Shown piece by piece: positions 24,722 through 34,908 of a stretch of 64,000 nt of DNA. The stretch is from the NCBI RefSeq assembly GCF_019226825.1, contig NZ_CP076643.1, positions 2,666,001 through 2,730,000 of the forward strand, given 5' to 3'. The stretch comes from Vibrio ostreae. Lineage in GTDB: Bacteria > Pseudomonadota > Gammaproteobacteria > Enterobacterales > Vibrionaceae. The notes under the pieces were generated by a model. That model saw only the letters and a list, made by a program, of their open reading frames with translations, did not search any database and was not told where the DNA came from. Position 1 is the first letter of the stretch; every line of letters starts with the position of its first letter. The translations under genes were made by a program, and so were the position numbers.

Positions 24722-26017
24722 ATGAATGTTCGCGCTGCGGCTGCCAACGTCCTTTTCCAGGTGGTCGACAAAGGTCAATCACTTTCCCACGCTCTTCCTG
24801 CGGCTCAAAAAACCATTCGCCCGAGAGACCACGCCCTGTTGCAGGAAATCTGCTACGGCGCGCTGCGCTACTTACCGCGTCTGGAGTCGATTGCCAATGA
24901 ACTGATGGATAACCCGCTCAAAGGTAAAAAGCGAGTGTTCCACCATCTGATCCTGGTCGGTATTTACCAGCTCAGCTTTATGCGCATTCCTTCTCATGCA
25001 GCGGTGGCCGAAACAGTCGAAGGGACCAAAACCCTGCGTGGTACTAACCTGAGCGGCCTGATCAATGCGGTATTGCGCAGCTATCTGCGTAACCAGGAAG
25101 AGCTCGATGCCGTGGCAGTCAGTCACAATGCCGGTAAATACGGTCATCCGAGCTGGATTTTGAAACTATTGCAGGAAAGCTACCCTCAGCAATGGGAAGC
25201 CATTGTTGAAGCCAACAACAGCAAGGCGCCGATGTGGCTGCGTGTCAACCGCCAGCACCATACCCGGGCTGAGTACCAGCAGTTGCTCGATGCAGCTGAG
25301 ATCAGCTACACCCTGCACCCAGAGGCCGCGGATGCGATCAAGCTCGATGCACCGTGCGATGTCACCCTGCTGCCTGGCTTTGAGAAAGGCTGGGTTTCAG
25401 TGCAGGATGCTGCCGCGCAGTTAGCGGTTGATTATCTGACCCCACAGGAAGATGAGCTGATCCTCGATTGCTGCGCCGCGCCGGGCGGCAAAACCGCACA
25501 TATTCTGGAGCACACCGAGAATACCGAAGTGGTCGCATTAGACAGCGATCCGACCCGCCTCAACCGGGTACACGATAATCTGCAGCGCCTGCAACTGCGC
25601 GCTGATGTCATCTGTGGCGATGCCCGCTACCCGCAACAGTGGTGGCCGGGAGCGCAGTTTGACCGCATCCTGCTCGACGCACCGTGTTCAGCCACCGGCG
25701 TTATCCGCCGCCATCCGGACATCAAATGGTTACGCCGCGCCAATGATATCGAAGCATTAGCGGAGCTACAGCGCGAAATTCTCGATGCGATGTGGCAACA
25801 GCTTAAGCCGGGTGGTACTTTGGTGTACGCAACCTGTTCAATTACCCCGCAAGAAAACGTACTGCAGGTCAAAGACTTCCTGCTCCGTACCGCGGATGCG
25901 CAATTGCAAGGCTCAGATCCTGAGCAGCCGGGACGTCAGATCCTGCCGGGTGAAGAGGACATGGACGGCTTCTACTACGCCGTGATCCGCAAAAGCGTGA
26001 CACCTGCTCAGGCATAA
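24722..26017 (+). CDS. rsmB: 16S rRNA m5C967 methyltransferase RsmB
   Basis: A 431-residue SAM enzyme methylating C967 of 16S rRNA. A NusB-like RNA-binding domain fills about 1-140; the catalytic domain has [15 protein letters not shown] near 247-260, [20 protein letters not shown] (PC motif) near 318-337 and YATCSI (nucleophilic Cys) near 371-376. The start at 24722 follows AAGGG and fits the family; the frame is open ten codons further up. Confidence 0.95.
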   Translation: MNVRAAAANVLFQVVDKGQSLSHALPAAQKTIRPRDHALLQEICYGALRYLPRLESIANELMDNPLKGKKRVFHHLILVGIYQLSFMRIPSHAAVAETVEGTKTLRGTNLSGLINAVLRSYLRNQEELDAVAVSHNAGKYGHPSWILKLLQESYPQQWEAIVEANNSKAPMWLRVNRQHHTRAEYQQLLDAAEISYTLHPEAADAIKLDAPCDVTLLPGFEKGWVSVQDAAAQLAVDYLTPQEDELILDCCAAPGGKTAHILEHTENTEVVALDSDPTRLNRVHDNLQRLQLRADVICGDARYPQQWWPGAQFDRILLDAPCSATGVIRRHPDIKWLRRANDIEALAELQREILDAMWQQLKPGGTLVYATCSITPQENVLQVKDFLLRTADAQLQGSDPEQPGRQILPGEEDMDGFYYAVIRKSVTPAQA

Positions 26018-26079
26018 AGGACGAGACCGGGGCAGCCGACAGGCTGCCTTTGGCGTGTAATCACAAGAGACATTTAGGT

Positions 26080-27456
26080 ATGAAAATCATCATTCTTGGC
26101 GCAGGTCAGGTCGGCGGTACGCTGGCGGAAAACCTGGTTGGTGAAAACAACGACATCACCATCGTCGATAAAAGCAGCGAGCGATTGCGCGGCCTGCAGG
26201 ATAAATATGATTTACGGGTGGTCAATGGCCACGCCAGTCACCCGGACGTACTGCGCGAAGCAGGGGCTCAGGATGCCGACATGCTGGTCGCGGTGACCAA
26301 TACCGACGAAACCAATATGGCCGCCTGCCAGGTGGCCTTTACTCTGTTTAATACGCCCAACCGTATCGCCCGCATCCGCTCGCCGGAATATCTGGCTGAA
26401 AAAGAAGCCCTGTTCCAGTCCGGCGCCGTTCCGGTCGACCATCTGATTGCCCCGGAAGAGCTGGTCACCAGCTACATTGAACGCCTGGTGCAATACCCGG
26501 GCGCGCTGCAGGTGGTGAGCTTTGCCGAAGAGAAAGTCAGCCTGGTCGCGGTCAAAGCCTATTACGGCGGCCCACTGGTTGGTAACGCCCTGTCCGCCCT
26601 GCGCGAGCATATGCCGCACATCGATACCCGAGTGGCGGCGATTTTCCGTCAGGGACGGCCAATCCGCCCGCAGGGCACCACCATTATCGAAGCCGATGAT
26701 GAAGTGTTCTTCGTTGCCGCCAGCAACCACATCCGCTCGGTGATGAGTGAGCTGCAGCGCCTTGAAAAACCGTATCGCCGCATCATGATTGTCGGTGGCG
26801 GTAACATCGGTGCCAGCCTGGCTAAACGCCTCGAACACAGCTACAGCGTCAAGCTGATTGAACGCAATTATCAGCGCGCCGAACAGCTGTCGGAACAGCT
26901 GGAAAACAGCATTGTCTTCTGCGGCGATGCCGCCGATCAGGAGCTGCTGACCGAAGAGAATATCGATCAGGTCGATGTGTTTATCGCCCTGACCAACGAA
27001 GATGAAACCAACATCATGTCAGCCATGCTGGCCAAACGCATGGGTGCCAAAAAAGTGATGGTGCTTATCCAGCGCGGCGCTTATGTCGACCTGGTGCAGG
27101 GCGGCGTGATTGACGTGGCGATTTCACCGCAGCAGGCGACCATTTCAGCCCTGCTAACCCACGTACGCCGCGCTGATATCGTGAACGTGTCTTCGCTGCG
27201 CCGCGGTGCAGCCGAAGCAATTGAAGCGATTGCCCATGGTGACGAAACCACCTCCAAAGTGGTCGGCCGCGCGGTCGGTGATATTCGCCTGCCGCCGGGC
27301 ACCACAATTGGTGCGATTGTGCGTGGTGAAGAGGTCCTGATTGCCCACGACCGCACTGTGATTGAACAAGATGATCACGTGGTGATGTTTCTGGTTGATA
27401 AAAAATACGTGCCCGACGTGGAAGCTCTGTTCCAACCCAGCCCGTTTTTCTTGTAG
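26080..27456 (+). CDS. trkA: Trk system K+ uptake regulatory subunit TrkA
   Basis: A 458-residue cytosolic gating ring subunit for TrkH. Two RCK repeats each have a NAD/ATP-binding Rossmann start ([15 protein letters not shown] at 3-17; [17 protein letters not shown] near 235-251) and an RCK_C half. The first ATG of the family frame is at 26080. The gene lies 62 bp after rsmB and 12 bp before trkH. Confidence 0.96.
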   Translation: MKIIILGAGQVGGTLAENLVGENNDITIVDKSSERLRGLQDKYDLRVVNGHASHPDVLREAGAQDADMLVAVTNTDETNMAACQVAFTLFNTPNRIARIRSPEYLAEKEALFQSGAVPVDHLIAPEELVTSYIERLVQYPGALQVVSFAEEKVSLVAVKAYYGGPLVGNALSALREHMPHIDTRVAAIFRQGRPIRPQGTTIIEADDEVFFVAASNHIRSVMSELQRLEKPYRRIMIVGGGNIGASLAKRLEHSYSVKLIERNYQRAEQLSEQLENSIVFCGDAADQELLTEENIDQVDVFIALTNEDETNIMSAMLAKRMGAKKVMVLIQRGAYVDLVQGGVIDVAISPQQATISALLTHVRRADIVNVSSLRRGAAEAIEAIAHGDETTSKVVGRAVGDIRLPPGTTIGAIVRGEEVLIAHDRTVIEQDDHVVMFLVDKKYVPDVEALFQPSPFFL

Positions 27457-27468
27457 GTATACGGCGTC

Positions 27469-28913
27469 ATGCTCAATTTACGCCCGATAATGTTCGTGAT
27501 CGGCCTGGTTTTGTCCAAACTGGCGCTGTTCATGTACGTCCCCACTCTGGTGGCTTTTTTTACCGGTACCGGTGGCTTTCTCGACTTTGCCAAGGCGGTG
27601 ATCATCACCCATGTGGCCGCGTTCCTGTGCCTGACGCTGGGACGCACTGCCGATTTTCGCCTCAGTGTGCGTGACATGTTTCTGATCACCAGTCTGGTGT
27701 GGACCATCGCCAGCGCGTTTGCCGCCCTGCCGTTCGTGTTCATTAACCACATCAGCTTCACTGACGCCTATTTTGAAACCATGTCCGGCATTACCACCAC
27801 CGGCTCAACCGTACTGAGCGGCTTAGACGACATGGCACCCAGCATTCTGTTGTGGCGCTCGATTCTACAGTGGCTGGGCGGGGTTGGCTTTATCGTGATG
27901 GCGGTAGCGGTGCTGCCGATGCTTAACGTCGGTGGTATGCGCCTGTTCCAGACCGAATCCTCCGACTGGTCGGATAAAAGCAGTCCGCGCGCCAAAACCG
28001 TAGCTAAAAACATTGTGATTGTTTATCTGGTGCTGACCGGCTTGTGTATTCTCGGCTATATGCTGACCGGGATGGGCATGTTTGACGCCATCAACCATGC
28101 CTTTACTACCTTATCGACGGGCGGCTACTCCACTTCCGATGGCTCAATGAACCACTTCTCGCACGGTTCACACTGGGTCGCGACCCTGTTTATGTTCCTC
28201 GGCGGCTTACCGTTCCTGCTGTTTGTGACCGCACTGCGTAAACGTCAGCCACAGGAGCTGCTGCAGGATGCCCAGGTTCGTGGCTTCTTTGTGCTGTTTG
28301 TCGTTGCCAGCCTGATTGTCGCGGCCTGGTTGCACTGGCATAACGGCTACAGCATACTTGATGCGCTGCGGGTCTCAATGTTTAACATCGTTTCCGTGGT
28401 GACCACCACAGGTTTTGGCCTGGATGATTTCACCGCCTGGGGGCGCTGCCAAGCACCCTGTTTGCCTTCCTGATGATGGCGGGAGCCTGCTCCGGCTCAA
28501 CTGCCGGCGGGATTAAGATTTTCCGTTTTCAGATCTGTTTTACCCTGCTTAATAACCAGATGATGCGCCTTGTTCATCCGTCCGGTGTATTCGTGCAGCG
28601 CTATAATCAACGCCCGGTTAACGAAGATATCGTGCGCTCCGTCGTGGCATTCGGCCTGACGTTTGTGATTACTATTGTCCTGATTGCCGGCACATTGTCG
28701 GCGATGGGACTGGATACCATTACCAGTATTTCCGGCGCAGTCACTGCGGTGGCCAACGTCGGTCCGGGCATGGGTAGTGTGATTGGCCCGACCGGTAATT
28801 TTGCTTCCCTGTCTGACGGTGCGAAGTGGATTTTAAGTTTTGGTATGCTGATGGGACGCCTGGAAATCCTCACCATTCTGGTGCTGTTTTTCCCTGCGTT
28901 CTGGAAACGTTGA
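27469..28913 (+). pseudogene. trkH: K+ transporter TrkH, interrupted by a one-base frameshift
   Basis: Two open frames, 27469-28473 and 28473-28913, together give a full Vibrio TrkH of about 480 residues: four M1-P-M2 repeats with selectivity-filter stretches TTTGSTVL, TLSTGGYST, TTTGFGL and ANVGPGMGS. Reading breaks after FTAWG at the G run 28439-28443; one more G there restores ALPSTLFAFLMMAGACSG. Apart from that, the sequence is well conserved. A sequencing error in the homopolymer is the simplest explanation; a real mutation or slippage-based switching cannot be excluded. It follows trkA. Confidence 0.85.
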
Positions 28914-28921
28914 GGATAATG

Positions 28922-29542
28922 ATGAAATACCTGCAGACTCTGTTAGCGACCGCTTGTGTCGCCGCGCTGACAGCGCCAGTCGTTCAGGCTGCGCAAAGAG
29001 TGACTCTGGATGACGGTCGCCAGGTCGAACTGAATGACGACTTCACCTGGCACTATGTACAGCCGGCCGCGCCAGCAAAACCAAAACCTGCGGCCGAAAA
29101 CCGTACCGAAACCAGTCCGGTCACCACGGCAGCACCAGCCGCAGCAGCGGCCCCGCTCATCGCCGCACCGCTGGTACCACGCCAGCGCGGCACTCTGGTT
29201 GAAGTAGGCAGCACCAAACCGACGCTGCAACTGAGCCAGTCCGGCGTGGATATCGTGCTCGGCAGCGCCCGTTACGAAGACGGACACCTGATCATACCGA
29301 CCGCGATCACTAACCAAAGCCTGCAGTCGGTGATCAGCATTGCACTCAATGTTGAACTGATGGACGAACAGGGCAAGGTACTGAATCACGACAGCGCAAC
29401 CATCTGGCAGTCAATCAAGCGCATGGCGGAAACTTACCTGCGCCCGCAGACCGCAGTAGCCGGTAAAGAAATTAAGCTGGCAACTGACCAGGCCGAACGT
29501 TACCAGATCCGGGTTAGCGTCGAAAATCTGCAAACCCGCTAG
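28922..29542 (+). CDS. DUF3157 family secreted protein
   Basis: A 206-residue protein with a signal peptide (1-23), then a short motif (RVTLDDGRQVELNDDFTWHYV) found in a Vibrio family I recall as DUF3157, a Pro/Ala-rich linker (about 45-85) and a C-terminal beta-rich domain. Function is unknown. The start at 28922 keeps GAGG six bases away. It is eight bases after trkH and probably co-transcribed; a terminator follows. Confidence 0.75.
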   Translation: MKYLQTLLATACVAALTAPVVQAAQRVTLDDGRQVELNDDFTWHYVQPAAPAKPKPAAENRTETSPVTTAAPAAAAAPLIAAPLVPRQRGTLVEVGSTKPTLQLSQSGVDIVLGSARYEDGHLIIPTAITNQSLQSVISIALNVELMDEQGKVLNHDSATIWQSIKRMAETYLRPQTAVAGKEIKLATDQAERYQIRVSVENLQTR

Positions 29543-29584
29543 TCGATCGCCGGGCAGCGTATTCCCGGACGGGACAGCCAAAAC

Positions 29585-29614
29585 AAAAGCACTCCACAAC
29601 CGGAGTGCTTTTTT
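29585..29614 (+). terminator. Terminator of the trkA-trkH-DUF3157 unit
   Basis: Stem AAAAGCACTCC / GGAGTGCTTTT with a short loop and T6. Confidence 0.88.
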
Positions 29615-29698
29615 GTTGGTTATCACCCACAATGCTGAGTGCAGCTGATCGATAACCACTCTACCGTAGTGATATCAATGACATCAGGTCAATATCCG

Positions 29699-30343
29699 TT
29701 ACACCGGCTCGATATACAGATAAATCGCCATAAAATGACACGCACAGCCACCGAGCACAAAACCGTGCCAGATGGCGTGGTTATACGGAATGCGCTGCGC
29801 GACATAAAAAATCACCCCCAGTGAATACACCACACCACCCAGCGCCAGCAACGTCAGGCCACCGATATCGAGATTCAGCGCCAACTGATAAATCACCACC
29901 AGCGACAGCCAACCCATCGCCAGATAAGTCACCAGCGACAACTTCTCAAAACGGTAAATGAACGCCACCTTAAATAAGATACCAAGCAGGGCAATCGACC
30001 AGATCACTATCATCAGGCTGATCGCCAGCGGGGTGCGCAGGCTGACCAGCAAAAAAGGCGTGTAACTACCGGCAATCAGCAGGTAGATAGCACAGTGGTC
30101 GAAGGTTTTCAGCCAGCGTTTAGCACGCTGATGAGGAATGGCATGGTACAGGGTGGAGGCCAGAAACAGCGCTATCATACTGCCGCCGTAAACGCTCATA
30201 CTGGTGATGGTCAGCGCATCTGCGCTGTGGGCAAACGCTTTGAGCAGCAGCAGCACTAAACCGACAATCCCTAAAATCAGGCCAATGCCGTGGCTGATGG
30301 CATTGGCCACTTCCTCTTTGACACTGTAATCACTCACTGACAT
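29699..30343 (-). CDS. trhA: Hemolysin III / TrhA family membrane protein
   Basis: A 214-residue protein with seven predicted membrane helices and the PAQR-superfamily His motifs: NAISHGIGL near residue 18, TLYHAIPHQ near 65 and [20 protein letters not shown] near the end. In E. coli TrhA (YqfA) is linked to membrane-energy and fatty-acid balance; the hemolysin name is historical and does not imply a toxin here. Single gene. Confidence 0.88.
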   Translation of the reverse strand: MSVSDYSVKEEVANAISHGIGLILGIVGLVLLLLKAFAHSADALTITSMSVYGGSMIALFLASTLYHAIPHQRAKRWLKTFDHCAIYLLIAGSYTPFLLVSLRTPLAISLMIVIWSIALLGILFKVAFIYRFEKLSLVTYLAMGWLSLVVIYQLALNLDIGGLTLLALGGVVYSLGVIFYVAQRIPYNHAIWHGFVLGGCACHFMAIYLYIEPV

Positions 30344-30414
30344 ATATCAATCCATACTAAAGAATTCACATCCAGTATGGCACATTGAGCGAACATGTGT
30401 AAGCCAGAATCGTG

Positions 30415-31206
30415 TCAGGAAGAGGTATCGAGAAAATCAACAATCTGCTGACCGGCCCTCTCCGGCGGGGTATCGGCCGCAATGGTGAGCTGACGTTTCA
30501 GCTCTCCGCGCCCGAGCAGACTGGCCAGCATGCCGCGCGCACCGCGTTGAAAACGATCAATCTCGAACCACATCTGCAGCTTATCCGCATCGCGGTAAGC
30601 CACAATCTCCAGCTCGCGCCAGCGGCCGTGAAACGGGCCATCAGTTGGCACAAATTCAAACTCCTGCACAAACGGCAGTGCGAAGCCTTGCGCTGCTTCA
30701 CACTCAACCTGACGCAGACGCAGGCCCTGCTCTTCCAGTGCAGTAAAAATACCGTCCATCAGAGGATCAGGACGCACAGTGAGAATATCCTTGTCAGCCG
30801 GGTCGAGCGCCATGGCAATATCAAGGCCCGTCTCAAGCCATACTTTGGCATCCCCAATGGTGACCGGTGTATGCCATGGCACATCCAGCTCGACTTCAAA
30901 ATCACGCGTTTCACCACTGGCGATGGTAAATGCATACGGCAGCGACCAGCTGGCCAGGACATAAGTCTGGGCGATGCGGCGGGTCTGACTATCCGCTTGC
31001 TCCCCCTGCCCGCTGTGCACCTCTTCGATATAACGGCAACATAATTTCAGCTCGATATTATCGATCGCCTGCTCGGTGGCACCGCCATAGACGTGAATCG
31101 TCACTTTGACTTTGTGGCCGGGAAACAGCGTCTCCTGTTGCAGGACTGAATCGACTTTCGCGGATCCGATACCGAAACTGGCGAGGGTTTTCTTCAGAAA
31201 CGACAT
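30415..31206 (-). CDS. SpoOM (Spo0M) family protein
   Basis: A 263-residue protein of the SpoOM family with an arrestin-like beta-sandwich fold: starts MSFLKKTLASFGIGSAKVD, followed by KVKVTIHVYGG and the conserved ETRDFEVELDVPWHTPVT. Bacillus Spo0M affects sporulation, but Vibrio does not sporulate, and the role here is unknown. No signal peptide. It is a single gene with AGGAGGT before the ATG. Confidence 0.82.
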   Translation of the reverse strand: MSFLKKTLASFGIGSAKVDSVLQQETLFPGHKVKVTIHVYGGATEQAIDNIELKLCCRYIEEVHSGQGEQADSQTRRIAQTYVLASWSLPYAFTIASGETRDFEVELDVPWHTPVTIGDAKVWLETGLDIAMALDPADKDILTVRPDPLMDGIFTALEEQGLRLRQVECEAAQGFALPFVQEFEFVPTDGPFHGRWRELEIVAYRDADKLQMWFEIDRFQRGARGMLASLLGRGELKRQLTIAADTPPERAGQQIVDFLDTSS

Positions 31207-31528
31207 ACGTACCTCCTGTTGATGAACTCCCAGTGTAAAGCGGAAAAGATCCCGATCACAATGGGACTTTCATACTATTGCTCACACTCTTACCGAAAGG
31301 CTGCCCCTCAGCGATGCAAAAAAATTGTGTAGAATCTCTGCTCAACTATCGACCAAATCCTGGCATGGTGCTACTCTATTTTCGATATGCATGCATATCG
31401 TTATTCCTGAGCAAAGATTTGGATTGGCGAGTGCCAGAAGAGCGCCCCTTCTGCCCCGGCGGAAGTTCAGCTCATCCTTGTTCAGGCCATTTGACCGGCA
31501 ATGGATATGCCTGACCGTTAGGTTAATA
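31207..31528 (+). promoter_or_regulatory. Intergenic stretch with a possible structured leader RNA
   Basis: This stretch precedes the small ORF at 31529. A TAGAAT -10-like box at 31330-31335 (weak -35) could start an RNA near 31342. Within it, CGATATGCATGCATATCG (31383-31400) is a perfect 18-bp palindrome, enclosed by complementary segments (CCAAATC with GATTTGG; TGCTCA with TGAGCA; TGGCA with TGCCA), which suggests a folded leader of about 190 nt. It fits no RNA family I recognise. Confidence 0.4.
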
Positions 31529-31696
31529 ATGCGCCCAACATCCGTCAGGTTTTCGCACACGAATACCAGTGCAATGCGCCGTCGTAGTGGTTTTACTGCT
31601 GCGCCGGTTGCGAAAAAAGTCGCGCCCGCTCCAACTCTTGTCGAGAAAAATGCAGCTTCTGCATCGCCGGAAACAAAAGTGGTTAAGGCCGCTTAA
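31529..31696 (+). CDS. Small basic, Ala/Pro-rich protein, unknown
   Basis: A 55-codon ORF, MRPTSVRFSHTNTSAMRRRS at its start, basic in the first 20 residues and then rich in Ala, Pro, Val and Lys, likely disordered. Support comes from a terminator that begins two bases after the stop and an AGG six bases before the ATG. A second in-frame ATG lies at residue 16. I do not recognise the family. It could instead be part of a non-coding RNA ending at the same terminator. Confidence 0.42.
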   Translation: MRPTSVRFSHTNTSAMRRRSGFTAAPVAKKVAPAPTLVEKNAASASPETKVVKAA

Positions 31697-31728
31697 ATAG
31701 AAAAGCGCAGTTTTCACTGCGCTTTTTT
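31697..31728 (+). terminator. Terminator after the small ORF
   Basis: Stem AAAAGCGCAG / CTGCGCTTTT with a TTTTCA loop and a T-rich tail. Confidence 0.85.
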
Positions 31729-31889
31729 CTTTTCCGTTTCCCTACACCGTTCACCACTCACTTATAACGAGTGGTTTGCGCGTAACGCTTGTATTTGTAC
31801 ATATCGATTGTCTTTACACATATCAATTGTATTCCCGCCCTGTTTTGATAACTTAGCTGCATACCATTACAAAAAATATGGAGAAAGCC

Positions 31890-32156
31890 ATGCAATGCCA
31901 TCGTATTGAAGAACTGCTGCAATTGCTTGAGCCCGAGTGGCAAAAAGAGTCTGATTTCAACCTAGTGGCCTTTATCGCCAAACTGGCGGCAGAAGCGGGC
32001 TATCAGGGACAGCTACAGGATTTGACCGATGATGTGCTGATTTACCATCTCAAAATGCGCAACAGCAGCAAAGACGAAGTAATACCGGGCATCAAGAAGG
32101 ATTACGAGCCGGATTTTAAAACCGCCATATTGCGCGCACGCGGCATCATCGACTAA
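31890..32156 (+). CDS. yihD: YihD family protein (DUF1040)
   Basis: An 88-residue cytosolic protein matching E. coli YihD in its conserved middle and end ([37 protein letters not shown]). Function unknown. The start at 31890 has GGAG six bases upstream; an ATG four codons earlier overlaps that site. As in E. coli it lies near srkA-dsbA. Confidence 0.88.
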   Translation: MQCHRIEELLQLLEPEWQKESDFNLVAFIAKLAAEAGYQGQLQDLTDDVLIYHLKMRNSSKDEVIPGIKKDYEPDFKTAILRARGIID

Positions 32157-32175
32157 GCGACCCTCTCATCCCCAG

Positions 32176-32203
32176 GAGCGGCCCACGGCCGCTCTTCTTT
32201 TTG
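32176..32203 (+). terminator. yihD terminator
   Basis: Stem GAGCGGCC-CAC-GGCCGCTC followed by TTCTTTTT. Confidence 0.85.
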
Positions 32204-32224
32204 CATCCGTTTTGTTGTTAAAGA

Positions 32225-32266
32225 TTGATAGCGGTAAAAAAAGCCTGGCTGAATTGACGCTATAAT
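32225..32266 (+). promoter_or_regulatory. Candidate FNR-type promoter of ccoG
   Basis: TTGATAGCGGTAAA (32225-32238) matches one half of an FNR box well and the other loosely. A perfect TATAAT follows at 32261-32266 with no good -35; a start near 32273 would place the box at about -41.5, the class II activator position. Confidence 0.38.
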
Positions 32267-32405
32267 CACCAGGTTACATAGAAAAGAGCCTCTCCAGCCC
32301 GGTTGCCCGAGCAATCAGTGTTGGTGAACAGCGATGAGCCCGCTGCAATGTCAAAACAGAGTGCGAACGACAGAAATCGCACCCGCTGCCCAAAAGGATA
32401 GTTTG

Positions 32406-33830
32406 ATGAGTAAGGATAAGATTGACGTCAAAGACGTCACTCCGAAAGTCTTTAACCCCAAAACCCACAAAGGTCAGGAAGGAGACCGTTTCAATCCGGG
32501 TAACCGCATTTACGTGCGTGAAAGCAAAGGCGTCTATCAGCAACTGCGCCGTTACGGCGGCTGGTTTTTGTTGCTGTTATTCGGCCTGGTGCCCTGGATC
32601 TCTTACGGTGAACGCCAGGCGATTTTGCTCGATATCGGTAATCAGCAGTTTAACTTTTTTGGTACCACCCTTTACCCGCAGGATCTCACCCTGCTCGCCC
32701 TGCTGTTTATGATCGCCGCCTTTGGCCTGTTCTTTATTACCACCTTTTTAGGCCGGGTGTGGTGTGGCTATCTGTGTCCGCAAACCGTATGGACCTTTAT
32801 GTACATCTGGTTTGAGGAAAAACTGGAAGGCAGCGCCAACAAACGGCGTAAGCAGGACAGCGGCAAACTGAATGCGAATCTCGCTGTGCGCAAAACCGCC
32901 AAGCACTTTGCCTGGCTGGCAATTGCCCTGCTGACCGGTTTTACCTTTGTCGGCTATTTTGTTCCGGTGCGCGCGCTGGTGATCGATTTCTTCACCCTCA
33001 ATGCCAGCTTCTGGCCGGTATTCTGGGTGCTGTTTTTTGCCGCCTGCACTTACGGTAACGCGGGCTGGATGCGATCTATCATGTGTATCCACATGTGCCC
33101 TTATGCCCGCTTTCAGTCTGCGATGTTCGATAAAGACACCTTTATTGTCGGCTATGACGCCAAGCGCGGTGAGCAGCGCGGCCCGCGGCCGCGTAAAGCC
33201 GACCCGAAGGCGCTCGGTCTGGGTGACTGTATCGACTGCGACCTGTGTGTCCAGGTTTGTCCGACCGGGATTGATATTCGCGACGGGCTGCAATATGAAT
33301 GCATTAACTGCGGCGCCTGCATCGATGCCTGTGACACCACCATGGAACGCATGGGCTATCCGAAAGGACTGATCAGCTACACCACAGAACACCGTCTGTC
33401 CGGCAAACATACCAAGGTGATGCGGCCAAAACTGCTCGGCTACGGTGCGGTAATGCTGCTGATGATCGGTCTGTTTGTTGCTCAGGTGGCGAGTGTCGAT
33501 CCGGCCGGACTAAGCGTAATTCGCGATCGCAATCAGCTGTTTCGCACCAACAGTGCCGGTGAAGTCGAAAATACCTATACCCTTAAAATCATTAACAAAA
33601 CCCAGCAAGCTCACACCTATCGTCTCGATGTGTCCGGTCTGAATGATGTCACCTGGTACGGCAAGCAGACGGTGCAGGTTCAGCCCGGTGAAGTGCTCAA
33701 TCTGCCGATGAGTCTGGGCATCAAAGCGGAAAATCTCAGTTCTCCGGTCACGACAATTCAGTTTATACTGACCGAAGACAGTCAACAATTCACGCTGCAG
33801 GTAGAAAGCCGCTTTATCAAAAAGTTATAG
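32406..33830 (+). CDS. ccoG: Cytochrome c oxidase accessory protein CcoG (RdxA/FixG)
   Basis: A 474-residue membrane iron-sulphur protein that helps supply copper for cbb3-type oxidase assembly. It has about five membrane helices in the first 240 residues, a NapH/PceC-type block (WCGYLCPQTVW; CIHMCPYARFQSAMFD), two 4Fe-4S clusters (CIDCDLCVQVCPTGI; CINCGACIDACD) near 275-320, and a C-terminal periplasmic Ig-like domain. The start at 32406 follows AAGGAT. It stands apart from any ccoNOQP genes in this window. Confidence 0.93.
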   Translation: MSKDKIDVKDVTPKVFNPKTHKGQEGDRFNPGNRIYVRESKGVYQQLRRYGGWFLLLLFGLVPWISYGERQAILLDIGNQQFNFFGTTLYPQDLTLLALLFMIAAFGLFFITTFLGRVWCGYLCPQTVWTFMYIWFEEKLEGSANKRRKQDSGKLNANLAVRKTAKHFAWLAIALLTGFTFVGYFVPVRALVIDFFTLNASFWPVFWVLFFAACTYGNAGWMRSIMCIHMCPYARFQSAMFDKDTFIVGYDAKRGEQRGPRPRKADPKALGLGDCIDCDLCVQVCPTGIDIRDGLQYECINCGACIDACDTTMERMGYPKGLISYTTEHRLSGKHTKVMRPKLLGYGAVMLLMIGLFVAQVASVDPAGLSVIRDRNQLFRTNSAGEVENTYTLKIINKTQQAHTYRLDVSGLNDVTWYGKQTVQVQPGEVLNLPMSLGIKAENLSSPVTTIQFILTEDSQQFTLQVESRFIKKL

Positions 33831-33857
33831 CTGCATTTTCCCGCCGCAACAGATGGC

Positions 33858-33883
33858 AAAGGGCTCAGTAATGAGCCCTTTTT
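33858..33883 (+). terminator. ccoG terminator
   Basis: Stem AAAGGGCTCA / TGAGCCCTTT with a short loop and T5, seven bases before the srkA start. Confidence 0.85.
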
Positions 33884-33889
33884 ATAACC

Positions 33890-34876
33890 ATGACACAAGC
33901 AAGCTTCCATTTTGACGCCCTGACTCCGGACCTGATGTGGTACGCGCTGGAAAGTATCGGCGTGCGCGCCGAGTCCGGCTTTCTGGCGCTGAACAGTTAC
34001 GAAAACCGGGTCTACCAATTCACCGATGAAGAACGACGCCGCTTTGTGGTTAAGTTTTACCGTCCGCAACGCTGGAGCGTGGAGCAGATTCAGGAAGAAC
34101 ACGATTTTGCCCTGCAACTGGCTGAAGCCGAAATTCCGCTGGCCGCACCGCTGGTGATTAACGGTATGACCTTGCACCACTATCAGGGCTATCACTTTGC
34201 CCTGTTCAACAGTGTCGGCGGTCGCCAGTTCGAAGTCGATAACCAAGAACAACTGGAGTGGGTCGGACGTTTTCTCGGCCGTATCCACAAAGTCGGCGCC
34301 AGCCAGACCTTCCGCCATCGTCCGACCATCGGCCTGGACGAATATCTCTATCAACCGCGTACCCTGCTGCAACAGTCACAATGTATACCGGCTCACCTGG
34401 AAACCAGCTTCTTCAATGATCTCGATTTGCTGATCACGCGTATCGAACAACACTGGCAACCCGACTACCGCTCGATTCGTCTGCATGGCGACTGCCATCC
34501 GGGTAATATTCTGTGGCGTGACGGGCCGATGTTTGTCGACCTTGATGACGCACGCAACGGTCCGGCGGTGCAGGATTTGTGGATGTTACTCAGTGGCGAG
34601 CGGCAGGAAAAACTGCTGCAACTGGATATTGTGCTTGAAGGCTACCAGGAGTTCTGCGATTTTAACCACAGTCAGTTGAAACTAATCGAGCCCCTGCGTG
34701 GTCTACGAATGGTGCACTATATGGCGTGGTTGGCAAAGCGCTGGCAGGATCCGGCCTTTCCATTGGCCTTCCCCTGGTTCAATGACCCGAAATACTGGGA
34801 GAGTCAGGTACTGGCATTTAAAGAACAACTCGCCGCATTGGAAGAGCCGGCGCTCTCTCTGATGCCACAATGGTAA
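33890..34876 (+). CDS. srkA: Stress response kinase SrkA (YihE)
   Basis: A 328-residue aminoglycoside-phosphotransferase-fold protein kinase. It shows the N-terminal ATP lobe ([22 protein letters not shown] with Lys), catalytic [11 protein letters not shown] near 198-208 and Mg site [11 protein letters not shown] near 214-224. E. coli SrkA counters stress-induced death via MazEF. It lies 32 bp before dsbA; in E. coli it is co-transcribed with dsbA. The ATG comes directly after a terminator and has no clear ribosome site, so the start is tentative. Confidence 0.9.
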   Translation: MTQASFHFDALTPDLMWYALESIGVRAESGFLALNSYENRVYQFTDEERRRFVVKFYRPQRWSVEQIQEEHDFALQLAEAEIPLAAPLVINGMTLHHYQGYHFALFNSVGGRQFEVDNQEQLEWVGRFLGRIHKVGASQTFRHRPTIGLDEYLYQPRTLLQQSQCIPAHLETSFFNDLDLLITRIEQHWQPDYRSIRLHGDCHPGNILWRDGPMFVDLDDARNGPAVQDLWMLLSGERQEKLLQLDIVLEGYQEFCDFNHSQLKLIEPLRGLRMVHYMAWLAKRWQDPAFPLAFPWFNDPKYWESQVLAFKEQLAALEEPALSLMPQW

Positions 34877-34908
34877 ATTGCAATTCAATAAGAATCATGG
34901 AGTCACGA

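Noticed and set aside
29699..30343. Hemolysin (virulence factor)
   Set aside because: The hemolysin III name is historical; the His motifs fit the TrhA/PAQR membrane family with a housekeeping role.
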